A stretch of 64,000 nt of DNA, taken from assembly GCA_038373865.1 (NCBI GenBank), contig JAXGGA010000481.1, positions 1 through 64,000 on the forward strand, written 5' to 3'. A model generated the notes under the pieces. It worked only from the letters and a program-made list of their open reading frames with translations. It made no database searches and was not told the origin of the DNA. The position numbers were made by a program, and so were the translations under genes. This stretch comes from Uloborus plumipes (taxonomy: Eukaryota; Arthropoda; Arachnida; Araneae; Uloboridae). Below, piece after piece: positions 33,861 through 44,641 of the stretch. The number at the start of each line of letters is the position of its first letter. Position 1 is the stretch's first letter.

Positions 33861-35078
33861 CACTGAAGTGACAAAAGTCATGGGATAGCAATATGCAAAT
33901 TTTCAGATGGCAGTAGCATCGCATAGAACAGGTATAAATGCGCAGTGCTTTTACAGAGCTTTCATTTCTGTTCAAGTTATTCATGCGAAGAGGTTTTAAC
34001 GTGATGATGACCGCACGACGTGAATTAACAGACTTTGAACGCGGAATGTTAGTTGGAGCTAGACGCATGGGTCATGCCATTTCGGAAATCGTTAGAGAAT
34101 TCAACATTCCCAGATCCACTGTGTCAAGAGTGTGCCGAGAGTATGAAATTTCAGGCATAACATCCCACCATGGACAGCGCAGTGGTCGACCGCCTGCACT
34201 TAAAGATCGAGACCGGCGAAGTCTGCAAAGAGTCGTAAATTCTAACAGACAAGCAACACTGCGTCAAATCACCGTAGAAATCAATGTGGGACGTACAATG
34301 GACGTGTCTGCTAGAACTGTGCGGAGAAATTTGGATTTCTTGGGCTATTCCAGCAGAAGACCGACTCGAGTGCCTTTACTGACAGAACGACATCGCTTGC
34401 AGCGACTCTCGTGGGCACGTGAGCATATCGGTTGGTCCCTAGATGAATGGAAAACCGTGGCCTGGTCCGATGAGTCACGATTTCAGCTGGTAAGAGCCGA
34501 TGGTAGGGTTCGAGTGTGGCTCAGACCCCACGAAGCCATGGACCCAAACTGTCAGCAAGGCACTGTTCAAGCTGGTGGTGGCTCCGTAATGGTGTGGGCT
34601 GTTTTTTCATGGCATGGACTTGGTCCTCTAGTGCGACTGGACCGAACATTGACTGGAAATGCTTATGTGCAGCTACTTGGAGATCACTTGCAGCCATTCA
34701 TGGACTTCATGTACCCAAACAACGATGGGATTTTTATGGATGACAATGCGCCATGTCACCGGGCCACAACTGTTCGCAATTGGTTTGAAGAAAATTCTGG
34801 ACAATTCCAACGAATGATTTGGCCACCTAGATCGCCCGACATGAATCCCATTGAGCATTTATGGGACACCATCGAGAGGTCTGTTCGTGCCCAAAATCCT
34901 GCCCCATCAACGCTTTCACAATTATGGACGTCTATCGAGACAGCATGGCTCAATATTCCTGCAGAAGACTTCCAACGACTTGTTGAGTCCATGCCACGTC
35001 GAGTTGTTGCACTTCGCCGGGCAAAAGGAGGGCCGACACGATATTAAGAGGTATCCCATGACTTTTGTCACTTCAGTG
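33861..35078 (+). mobile_element. Intact Tc1/mariner transposon, 1218 bp
   Basis: 27-bp perfect terminal inverted repeats begin CACTGAAGTGACAAAAGTCA at both ends. TA flanks both sides (33859-33860 and 35079-35080). Removing the element and one TA gives ACCATATATAATG, exactly the sequence in the empty paralogue near 7228 (reverse complement). It contains a full transposase ORF, so it may be young. Confidence 0.95.
34004..35047 (+). CDS. Tc1/mariner-type transposase, 347 aa, intact
   Basis: It cuts and pastes the surrounding element at TA sites, acting in the nucleus. The N-terminal part (residues 1-115) has two helix-turn-helix units (ISEIVREFNIPRSTVSRVCR and a second near 75-110) separated by GRPP at 61-64. 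The catalytic domain has Asp156 (WSDESRF), Asp247 (MDDNAPCH) and Glu284 (NPIEHLW). By my count 36 residues separate the second Asp and the Glu (DD36E), not the classic 34. The stop (TAA at 35045) lies just before the right inverted repeat. The frame is also open upstream to an ATG at 33938; I chose 34004 (MMTARREL) because the length then fits the family (about 340 aa). No stop or frameshift is seen, so it may be active. Automated annotation would probably call it Tcb1/Tcb2-like. Confidence 0.93.
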   Translation: MMTARRELTDFERGMLVGARRMGHAISEIVREFNIPRSTVSRVCREYEISGITSHHGQRSGRPPALKDRDRRSLQRVVNSNRQATLRQITVEINVGRTMDVSARTVRRNLDFLGYSSRRPTRVPLLTERHRLQRLSWAREHIGWSLDEWKTVAWSDESRFQLVRADGRVRVWLRPHEAMDPNCQQGTVQAGGGSVMVWAVFSWHGLGPLVRLDRTLTGNAYVQLLGDHLQPFMDFMYPNNDGIFMDDNAPCHRATTVRNWFEENSGQFQRMIWPPRSPDMNPIEHLWDTIERSVRAQNPAPSTLSQLWTSIETAWLNIPAEDFQRLVESMPRRVVALRRAKGGPTRY

Positions 35079-38000
35079 TATAATGTAATGGTACAAATAT
35101 TCAACTTTTAATTTTCAATGGTTTCTCTGAAAAATGTTGGCAAAATATAGTTGAACATAATTTTAGCTATAGTTTTTGCGCCGACTTCAAAACTTATGTT
35201 TAAATGTAGTATCAATGGGTGTTCAAAGAATAAAATTATTTTTTACTTTTTAGAGCACTTGCCTAGTGAAGTTCTGAAGTCGGTTCAATTTTTTTTTTTC
35301 AAAAATATTTTTATTTCATTCTTTTTAGTGTAAATGTACTTCAGAAATAAGGTAATGTTTCCATTTCCGAAACTTCACCTAATTTTCTTAAGTAAACTAG
35401 CTGCGTAGCCCAGCGTTGCACGGGCTACCTCAGAACAAAAAATTAACAAAACTTGAATATTTTGTATAACTGGGCGTCTTACTAATTGTTTTCCAAAGGT
35501 TCTTTTATTTTTGCATTTCCCCGTGTAATATTTTACTGTATATTTATTATATATATATATATCATAGCATGATGTAATTAAAATAGTTTTTTATAGATTG
35601 TTGTCTTAGAAACGTGGGTGAAACCGCGGGGCACAGCTATGCCATAAAAGGTCATATTCATGCAAAGGATTTCTCATTTTTTGTTCCAGTTAAAAATACT
35701 ACGTACGAGGCCCGCTAATGAGTTTCATGTTGGATTCAGTTTCGCCTTCATTCAAACTCTCATTATCATTATTACTACTGTTTCATATCAACCACGTTTT
35801 ATAACAATGGATTTCATATTTAATCATTTCGGACAAATCGCTTTAAATTTGAGCAAAAATGTGAAGATTTTTCTCAATTTCTTCAGAATCCGGTTATCGA
35901 ACCTTATGTCAATTAAAACTAATAAAGCCTGAAAAATGACGAATCTATCGGTAACGGAATTTTTGAAATCGGTTCAGGCGTGTTGAAGTAATCGTATAAA
36001 TTCATAAAAATTTCAAAAAGATCATAGAAATGAATTTCATTGTGTAATTTAGCGAAGCCTTACATTCAAAATTGTCATTATTATGATTACTGTGATGCCA
36101 ATTTCTATTTCGAACGATTTCTGCAGGTTCCCGTTATCAAACCCGGACCACGAGACGATGGGACTAGTCCGAAAGGAAACCCTTTCAAACAAAAAAAGAA
36201 TTTTTGAAATTGGTCCAGGCGTCTTCGAGTAATCTTATAACATACAAAAAAAAATAATAATAATTTCTCCGACGAATTTGAAGTCGGTTAAAAAGACATT
36301 GCTAGGTATTCGCTCTCCACACCAGTCAACTAGTTAAGTCAACTTTCTTCAGTTTTTGACAGTCTTATATTTTAAATATTTAAATGATTATTTGGATAAT
36401 GTGCAATTAGGTCCCACTAATCGCTGGTTCCATAAAAACATTAATTGAAGATTTTCACTTTCAAAAAAAAAAAAAAAAAGTATGATTAGTAAATATTGAT
36501 TGAAATAAGTATAGATGTCATCAATAAAGTGCTCGATGATTGTCATGTTAAAACATATGACCCTTCAAGGAATAGATTTTTCAATTAACAAAAAAAAAAA
36601 AAGAACTATTTACGAATATTTTTAAATAAACCCCATCAAAAGCAGACCTATAGCTGCATCTACAGCAATAAAAACTAAATGCAAAGTCGCTTGCTGTTTA
36701 AATGCAGTGCAAATTAACCAAAATATAAGGTGCTATGTTTTATTTATACTTTAATAACACTCCCTAACAAGACCAGTGTCTTAATTTCAAACATCCTGTT
36801 GTTTTTTTTAAATCTGTTTCTGTGCTGCAGCTGTCTGTTTGTTACTATTCTTAGTTTTGTTTTGAATTCAAACTCTGTACTTTTTGTTATTCAGTTTTTA
36901 TTCTGTGTTTCTTTAGGAACCTTTTGAATGTATAAAGCATCAAGTTAAGTAGGTATACTTGTTGCAGTGCATTTTAAGTAACTAAGAAAGAATCAAGTTT
37001 CAAACAATGGAAGCGCTATCATTGTAATATTTATTTTTTAAGGTCACTATTTTTAGTGATTTTTCAACTTTACCGCTCAATAAAAGAAGTTTAAACTGAA
37101 TAGTTTTAGTATTTTGTCAATACGAAACGGAAAAAAATATCAACAAATAAAAAACCTCAAAGTTATATTTTAGCAGGATAAATACTCTTTAAAATATATC
37201 TATTGGAATTGGAAATAGTAAACATTTTTAAAATGAAGAATTAAAAAAAAGAAGTAGCGGGAAAGAGGTCCACAAACTAAGCCTGTCACAATAAAAAAAT
37301 AAAGTTAAAATTAGTGAAAAAATAAATAAAATGAAATTAAAAAAAATTTCGATGAAACATATTGTGTACAATGACCGCCGCTTGTTTGAATCACGTTTGT
37401 TCTTCAGTTTTTATACATTAAAGCGGCTAATTTAATAAATCTAGACTTTGTTCTGTTTTTGACGATTTGATTCGTTAAAGAGGCTGATTCAATTAACCGT
37501 ATCGCGTAGCTGAATGTATTTCATTTTTATTATAAAAAGCGACAGCTTTGTGTGTAAATTTGGCAAAATGAGAAACAACTGTTTAAAATCACAAACAAGA
37601 TTAAAAGTTTTAAAAGGAGCAAACATGTTTCGGAGGCAACAGCCTTCTTCAGTGCTCAGCAAGCAAATGGAATGAAACAAAGGAGAGTTTAAATGTGAAA
37701 AAGGAAATGGACCAATCAGATCTAAGCATGTGCTGAGGTAGTATTTGACGTGCAGGGCTGGACTAGGTAGTCGAAAGGGCGTTGGAAGGCTGAGTCGAAG
37801 GGCGCTGATTTAGCCTCCACAGTACTTTAAGAATTTAAAACAGACATTTCAAAAAACCCCATAAATACAGAAGCGTGTTTTTTTAATTATTATTTATTTA
37901 TTTAAAATTCATTATTATTTTTTTAAGACTTTAAAATCTTACCTTTAATTCCATGATCTTACAATAGGAACTTTCAATTGGATTTTGCTTTTCACACGTT

Positions 38001-38499
38001 TTTCATTAGAAAACATCAGTTAGGGCGGAAATGAATATTTACACTGGAAGTAATGTCCGCGAAACTAAAAAATCCATTCTGATATGAAAATATAATCTTG
38101 GTACATGCAGATATTGCTCTTCTGTTGTCTCTTCTATTTATGCTCATTTATATTTTTTGAAACACATGATTCAATGTTTAAAAATAAACGTAAACACATC
38201 ATTCCCTCCGATTGTTGGTTTTGACTAAATATTACACAATGTACTTTATCTTTTGCAAACATCTCGTTTAGTGTCTATGACACGTTGATATCGAAGTTAT
38301 AGAAAATACCCAAATAATAAACTAACATTTTAATAGCAAATTACATATAAATCGTTAAAGTATATGAAACAAATTTACTTTTTAACTGCCAATAAATTAA
38401 GTTCTAGAATCCAAAGTGGCACTTTTCTTAATGTTCACTTGAATAACTAATAAAAAGTATGAAAAAAGTATCCACGACCAAAAAAATAAAAAATCATGA

Positions 38500-39360
38500 T
38501 TAATAGTTAAGAAATCTTTTAAGTTCGGCACTTTTCTCACATAATCTTCCAATTATTTCTTCTTCGTAGATATTTATTAAAATGTCTTTTTCACATTGCA
38601 TGAGGAAAAATGATTCCAGGTTTGAGTTGTTCAAGCTTGAACGAAGTCTTGTCTTTATAATTTTGAGCTTGGAAAAAGCTCTTTCACAGCTTACTTGCGT
38701 TAAAGGGATTGTAAGAAGATATTTATAGACTTTATGCAGTTCTCTGTACTGCATCGAATACATATTATAATCATGAACTAGTTTAAAATGCGCACTTTAC
38801 GCATGATCGGCATACTTGATTCTCAGTTCGGCAGTTTTGCCAATTTATTTCTTCTTAACTTTCCGCCGATGAGTCTGTATCTGTACCAATTAATTTATTT
38901 GATTTCAACATTTGAGGTACAGTTGTTGTCAACAGAACAGTTTTGATTTCAACATTTGAGGCTAAAAGTGAAGCAAATGAAAACAGTTCTTCTTTAAGTT
39001 TGCTTGAGTCTAAGTTATGAACTAAATTAGAAATATATTTAAAATCGTAATGCTGTATATTATTTGTGTCAGCAAATGTTCGAGGATCAAACACATTTAA
39101 TGACTGATAAATACTTTTGTGTTCTATAAAGCGATAGTCAAAGTTTTATATTACAGTGCCCATTACACTCAAAAATATTTTTGTACGAAATAACTCTTTT
39201 TCCTTCACAAGTTTTACTTCATTATTTTTCTTTTCGCCTGGAATCAACTTTTTCTTTTTCACTCTTTTTTCTGGAAGCTGTGTTTCTATTTCAATATCAC
39301 TCATATCCTCAGATATTTTGTCCATCTCTTTCTGCATAAAAGTGACAAAATTTTGTGCTA
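38500..39360 (-). pseudogene. hAT transposase remnant (ZMYM1-like type)
   Basis: Minus-strand fragments in different frames. 39337-39146 has DIEIETQLPEKRVKKKKLIP, a linker typical of zinc-finger MYM-like hAT proteins. 39094-38855 has FDPRTFADTNN. 38763-38500 has the dimerisation core LTIPLTQVSCERAFSKLKII followed by KTRLRSSL. Frameshifts between them and loss of the N-terminal half make it non-functional. A further upstream scrap (39912-40048) reads LQTEGD before the MITE. Confidence 0.75.
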
Positions 39361-39369
39361 AAGAATATA

Positions 39370-39909
39370 CAGTGAACTCTCACTTATGCGCCTGCCCTAG
39401 GGACCGACAGAAAAAGGCGCATAAGTGAGTGAGATGTATAACTGAACAAGCCTATTTAAAGGCCGAAAATTCAATATAGGTTCTAATGAGAGAGTGAATA
39501 AGAATGTTTCTATAGAAAAGGGACATATTACTACAGTTTGGCAATTACTGTAACGTAACTATAATGATAAAGAGAAAACAAAAGTTGCAGCACACCTAAT
39601 TACAAACTGTTCGCTTTAAAACGATGAATAATAGATAATTGTCCCTCTCCGAACTCTTCATGCGGAAAAAATGCCTTCCATGAGCAATAAAGCGAAAGAT
39701 TAAAGAGGAAAGTAAAGAAAAATGCTTATTTTTTAAAGAAAATAAATAAATTTTCATACATTTTAGGGAAAATTCGGCGCATAAGTGAAACATGTATCTT
39801 TAGAGCGACGCATAAACGAATGATACTGTCATTATTTTTCTATGGAATGTGCTGGGACCATTTAAATTCGTCGTATAAGTGAAAAAGGCGTATAAGTGAG
39901 AGTTCACTG
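39370..39909. mobile_element. 540-bp pogo/Tigger-like MITE
   Basis: TA|CAGTGAACTCTCACTTATGC and GCGTATAAGTGAGAGTTCAC-TG|TA: inverted ends of about 21 bp with one mismatch, TA duplication (39368-39369, 39910-39911) and inner AAGGCGCATAAGTGAG repeats. It splits the fossil hAT gene. Confidence 0.85.
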
Positions 39910-40164
39910 TATCTCCCTCTGTTTGAAGAGCTTCATTACTTTCCAGTCCTGGTGTTCCTTCTTGGTGTTGCATTGCCAGTGTCACGTAGTGTATTTGAAT
40001 TAGTACTATAATCATGAAAAAAAACTGCAATTTAAGTTTCAATTTCATTCACCCTTGAATGGAACAACTTCAACAAACTTTTTCGGACGTCTGTACGAAG
40101 AAGAAATAAGAAATTAATTTTTTTAGCATTCTATTTGCAACGCCACGAATTGTGGCGTTAAAAT

Positions 40165-40215
40165 CCTTAGAATTACGGATAACCCGCTCGAAGATAATCG
40201 AGAGTATACTGTAAT
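40165..40215. mobile_element. Solo pogo-like terminus
   Basis: GGATAACCCGCTCGAAGATA followed by ATCGAGAGTATACTGTA looks like the right tip of another pogo-type MITE. No partner was seen. Confidence 0.35.
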
Positions 40216-41079
40216 AGTTTTCAAATCATCACATTGAAACTCATAGATCATATTACAACTAATTATAAATCATGTATTGTAATTCTATAATTGGGCAATT
40301 CCACAGAAAAGGGGAAAAAGTTGCAAATTTTAAAATTCATGTTTTTTTCACAAATTTGGTATCAATGGAAAGGTAATTATCCAAAGTGTATGAAAATAGC
40401 AAAAAAAATTTTTTTTAAACCAAATTAATTAGAGTTATGAGCCTTCAAATCAGATTATTATGCCCAAGTCCTTAAGTGTGCTTTTTCCATAACATTTGAT
40501 AATGGCTGTGTGTTACTTAATTTATTTAAATTTTCAACTGATCTCTCTTTAATATGGCTCTTTAGAGTCTCTAGAAGAGTTATATATAATAAAATTACAC
40601 TCAAACTGTGTAATTTAATTTTTGGGATTTTTTTAAAGTAAGGTACTTCTGTAAGTCTACGTCCGACACCAAAATGACTAAAAGTTAATGTATCGTAAAA
40701 ATGAATGGATATTTTTACAAAATATTTTCTGTGCAAATAAGGATTTTATATGTAATTAAAAATATTCACTCAAATTAAATTTCAAAAAATTAGTTTTGCT
40801 TTAATTAACTATTAGAAAAAGTCTACGTCCGACACCGAAATTTTCAAATACTGAAACCAGGTTCTTAAGGCTACAATATTTCTAATCATTTTTTTCATAA
40901 TATATCATGCATGTCCAATTACATATTTATATTCATATATTACATAATATAAATCGCTGGAACAACTAAACTCATTGAATTGGAGAAACATCTCAACTCT
41001 GAGAAATTTTAGAATTTTCATTTTTCAAGCTTCTTTCAACTAGATATTGAACTTCTGTTTGCTGTTCTGTCTGTCCAAA

Positions 41080-42478
41080 AGACAACAGGCAGAAGCTTTT
41101 TATATGACAAAATCTAATGTTGATTCAGAAAATATCGTTCTTCAAGTTGATTTTGCTGAAAATGCAATGATAACAATAATGAACCAAAATGAAATTTAGT
41201 CAGCACATTGGGTGCACTCGCAAGTCACAATTTTTCCAGCACATGCTTGGATAGATCAAAATCAATCCCTAAGTTTTTCTATTGTATCCGATACTTTGGA
41301 TCACATAAAACGTACAGTCTGTAAGTTTTTGAGCTTTTTACTGAAGCAACTGAAATCTGAACGCCCATCCATTAAAAATATTCTAGTATTTTCGGATGGG
41401 CCCAGTTCTCAATTCAAGCAACGGTTCTTATTTTCCAATTTGTATTTATGGGATCTAGAGAGTAATATTAATATTGAATAGAATTTCTTTGCTACTTCCC
41501 ACGGCAAGGGAGTAGTTTATGGGATTGGCAGAGCACTGAAAAGAAATGTGAGGACATATAAAGGCAGAAAAGTCTACCTTCAGCACCCCAGAAGAGCACG
41601 CAACTCTGGCATCAAAACTAATGCCAAGTGTGAAGGTTAAATATATACCCTCACAGGAAATAAATTCCAGCTGTGAAAATATGATCTCTTATTGGGAGAA
41701 AATCCTTTCTATTCCAAAATTCATTCAGTACATTGGGTGACAGCAATAGCTGAAAATCAAGTTATAGTGTCTGATACTTCTTTAACAGAAACAAAAAAAG
41801 AAGTAACATTGTTTGAAGACAGGGGTCAATCTAGAGAGAAATTAGGTCCGTTAAAGGACCCTTCACAAAATTCAAGGCACTCAAAAAAGGACCCTTCACA
41901 AAAATTCAGTCACTCAAAAAAGGACCCTTCACAAAATTCAGTCACTCAAAAAAGGACCCTTCACAAAATTCAGAAACTCAAAAGGGATTCTTCACAAAAT
42001 TCAGTCACCCAAAAATGGACCTTTCACAAAATCCCACACTCAAAACTGACTCTTCACAGAAATCCGAGTTTACGGAACGATTGGGAATATTTTTTGCTGT
42101 AACTATTTTTCACAAAATTAGGAATTAGTTTTCACAAAATTCTGAACTATTTTTCACGAAATTCCAAAAACAGGACCTTGGTCAAATATCCTGGATTGAC
42201 CCCTAGAAGAGCTCTCTGAAAATAAAAGTTTTGAAGATGGGGAGGAGGCTCCAGCTTTAAATCTGCAACTTAATGATTGGGTTTTAGTTAAATACGAGTC
42301 CAATCTATGTCCTGGACTCATCACCCAGTTAAACAAAGATGAAGCAGAAGTAACTGTTATGCACAAAGCTGAAGGTCACTTTAAGTGGCCAAAAAAGGAG
42401 GGCAAAATATTTTATCCTGTTGAAAATGTTTTGAGAAAAATTTTACCACAGCTCGAGCAGGGGACAGTTCACATTTAA
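41080..42478 (+). pseudogene. Broken transposase-like gene of the unclassified element
   Basis: The frame can be followed through VLQVDFAENAMITIMNQNEI, SAHWVHSQVTIFPAHAW, NILVFSDGPSSQFKQRF, NFFATSHGKGVVYGIGRALK, SVHWVTAIAENQVIVSDTS and LNDWVLVKYESNLCPGLITQ to a stop at 42476. In-frame stops interrupt it after NQNEI, NINIE, NAKCEG and NKFQL, and a hAT-like MITE is inserted at 41820. The Asp residues in VDFAEN and FSDGP are possible DDE catalytic positions (inference). The SHGKG motif and a tail ending in FKWPKKEGKIFYPVENVL recall uncharacterised animal proteins, but I cannot name the superfamily. Confidence 0.6.
41820..42205. mobile_element. hAT-like MITE with internal minisatellite
   Basis: The ends CAGGGGTCAATC and GATTGACCCCTA are inverted, with GAAGA on both sides (41815-41819, 42206-42210). 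The middle (about 41850-42060) is six copies of a roughly 31-bp unit around AAAGGACCCTTCACAAAATT. Taking out the element and one GAAGA restores the reading frame of the host pseudogene (LFE then ELSENKS). Confidence 0.78.
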
Positions 42479-44618
42479 GGAAAATATTTTTAAAAAATTA
42501 TTTTGTTTACTTTTTCCTTTTTATGTTCATAATATATGATTTTGTCAATAAATTAATAAGTTAAACAGGTTTTTAAGATATCTATTTTATGTCAGATGTT
42601 ACCTACTTTGCACTTTCTACGTCCGACACCGACTATTCTACGTCCGACACCGTAGGAAAAAATTTTTTTTTGCTATTTATCCTTGGGTAAATTTGATGAA
42701 AAAGGTAAAATTATTCATGTTTCAACTTTGATCTTAAACATTCAATTGTTCAAAAAAATTAAAAACAGTTCATTGAGCTGAATCTTGGATTTTTGCACGG
42801 TAAGTGATGAATTTGCTGTTCCCCTTGAGTCTACGTCCGACACCATGAAGTTTTTTTTTTTAATATTTAAAGTTCAAGCTTTCTTCAGAAATTTCAGAGG
42901 TTTTTTGATTGTTCCTACATGCATATGTATTGGAAAAAATAAATTGGTTCAATGAATTTATTTTTACCCTGAAAATTTTGAGCTTAAAAAGTTGAATTTT
43001 GTACAAAGTCTACGTCCGACACCGTGGAATTGCCCAATTTAAGATTATACATCTGGGAAAATATTTTCTTAATGCAAAGAAAATGAAAATTAGAATGAGA
43101 AATTTACCGTTGAAAAGATTCGTTCTTATAGTGTATTCAATTTTTCTGAAGCTCCAAAATCACTTCTTCACTAATGCTAAAATCTAACCCAAATTACTCA
43201 CTGATTCATGTAACAGCACTCTCCCGAGACAAGCAGAAGACGTAAGTACCGTCAATACACCTCACCATTCTCCTCGTATTCTTGACCATTGATATGTGCT
43301 GTCACTTTCACCCACATCCCTTTTTTATTGAGGAAACGCCTAGGAGATTCTGGGAAACAACGAGGGTCTGCTTTTGTTCTCGGGAGTGTAGGGATAGTGA
43401 CTTTAGGGAGCAAAGATGAGCTACAGTAGATAGCGGAGCGCAGTGGACTGCTTTCCCCTGTTTACGAAAGGGTGCCTACCCAACAGCCTTTAGGAGGGTA
43501 TGAGATAGCGTTTCTTTATAAGATATAGAAAGCCCAGAAAACATTATTAAAAAAAAAAAAAAAGCAAACACATTGTGAAAACAGTAGAAGGGCGCCGTTC
43601 GGGAGGGCGCACCGGGAAATCTTCCGGTCAAGTCTATCGCCAGTCCGGGCCGGCGTATCAGAAAATGTAATTTTGAGCCAGTCGATTAAGATTTGAGAGA
43701 TATGCGTAACAGCAACAGCAAAAGATTCGTTACAGAGATCATTTAAATTACAAAATTTACAGGTTTAAAATCATATTTTTTTGTATTAATAAATGAGTTG
43801 TTATAAATATCAACATTTTTACTCATATTATCTGTAAAATGAGCTGGTATAACTGCATTGAGCCTGTGACATTGAGATATTTATAAACAACTTGTTTTTT
43901 AATACCAAAAAAAAAAACGCTATTTTTAAAGGTTGAAATTTTCCTAGATATCCATTAGATAGCTACAGAATGTGATTTGGAGACGTGTGGCTGTCTTTGA
44001 AATTTCAGAATTTAACATAACTGAAATCAAAGTGAAACTTTCCTAGTAGCATTTGTTGTTCAACCGATATTGTAAAAATTACCGATCCCATGCTTATCCG
44101 GCGGATGTTATATCTGCCCTACATCGTGTAAGCGACATTGTGTCAACATTGTAAAAGGGATAGAATCGACATTTCAATAGCTCTAATCTCCCTATATTGC
44201 TTTGCAATATCGCATAGCATCGTAAAAAACATATAGCGTAAAAAAAAAAAAAAAAAAAGCACACACACACACACACGACGGATGATCGGACATATTACTA
44301 ATGTAAAAATAAATCACAAACTCACAACGCAAAAACCCGTTTTTAAAGTAAGTTTTGATTAACATCGAAATAAAGTTGCTTGATTATTGTTTGCTGTTAG
44401 CGGTGTTTTTTTTTTTTTAATGTCTTACTTTTGGATTATTTCATTAAAATATCAAGGTAGGCTGCTGTACTGTAAGGTACTGTCTTGACGGTGCGATATT
44501 AGCCTCCATGTAATATGTTATTGCTCCTGACAGCAGTCAAAAAGCACGAAGAAATGCATTTGAGAAAACATTACCATCGACGTTCATTCGCATAGAATTG
44601 TCTGGGACGCATTCCGTG

Positions 44619-44641
44619 GGGGGGGGGGGGGGGGGGGGGGG
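44619..44641. repeat. G homopolymer run
   Basis: About 23 consecutive G in AT-rich sequence; its length is likely to be unstable or misassembled. A second G-run (44711-44720) is near. Confidence 0.8.

Larger units (their letters stand above)
33610..36297 (-). mobile_element. Composite Helitron-like plus palindromic block, copy 2
   Basis: An inverted copy of 4570-7477. The palindrome (33612-35315, with the Tc1 inside) is followed by a Helitron-like 3' tip on the minus strand at 35397 (CTAG next to CTGCGTAGCCC) and its body to about 36297 (GAAGTCGGTTAAAAA). It lacks the hAT present in copy 1. The far end differs from copy 1 beyond about 35935. Confidence 0.6.
40289..43039 (+). mobile_element. 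Unclassified DNA transposon with repeated TCTACGTCCGACACC motif
   Basis: The inverted tips AATTGGGCAATTCCAC and GTGGAATTGCCCAATT are 16 bp and perfect. The motif TCTACGTCCGACACC occurs six times, exact and in the same direction: 40656, 40822, 42616, 42637, 42830 and 43009. The last one touches the right tip. A broken transposase-like gene fills the middle. No TSD could be recognised (CTAT against TAAG). Confidence 0.75.
37753..43651 (-). mobile_element. Probable hAT element, decayed, with two later insertions
   Basis: The left tip CAGGGCTGGACTAGG at 37753 and a right tip near 43651 (GCCAGTCCGGGCC) look like hAT ends, and hAT transposase fragments lie between them on the minus strand. I could not match a TSD, so the outer limits are tentative. 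The MITE 39370-39909 and the element 40289-43039 lie inside. Confidence 0.5.

Noticed and set aside
34673..34992. ORFs in other frames of the Tc1 transposase
   Set aside because: Shadow frames of the intact transposase.
40458..40736. 92-aa minus-strand ORF
   Set aside because: It crosses the first motif copy of the unclassified element with no recognisable protein; chance frame.
41212..41481. Open frame taken as a separate 89-aa gene (also 41692-42102)
   Set aside because: Both are parts of one broken transposase-like gene; the second also runs into the inserted minisatellite.
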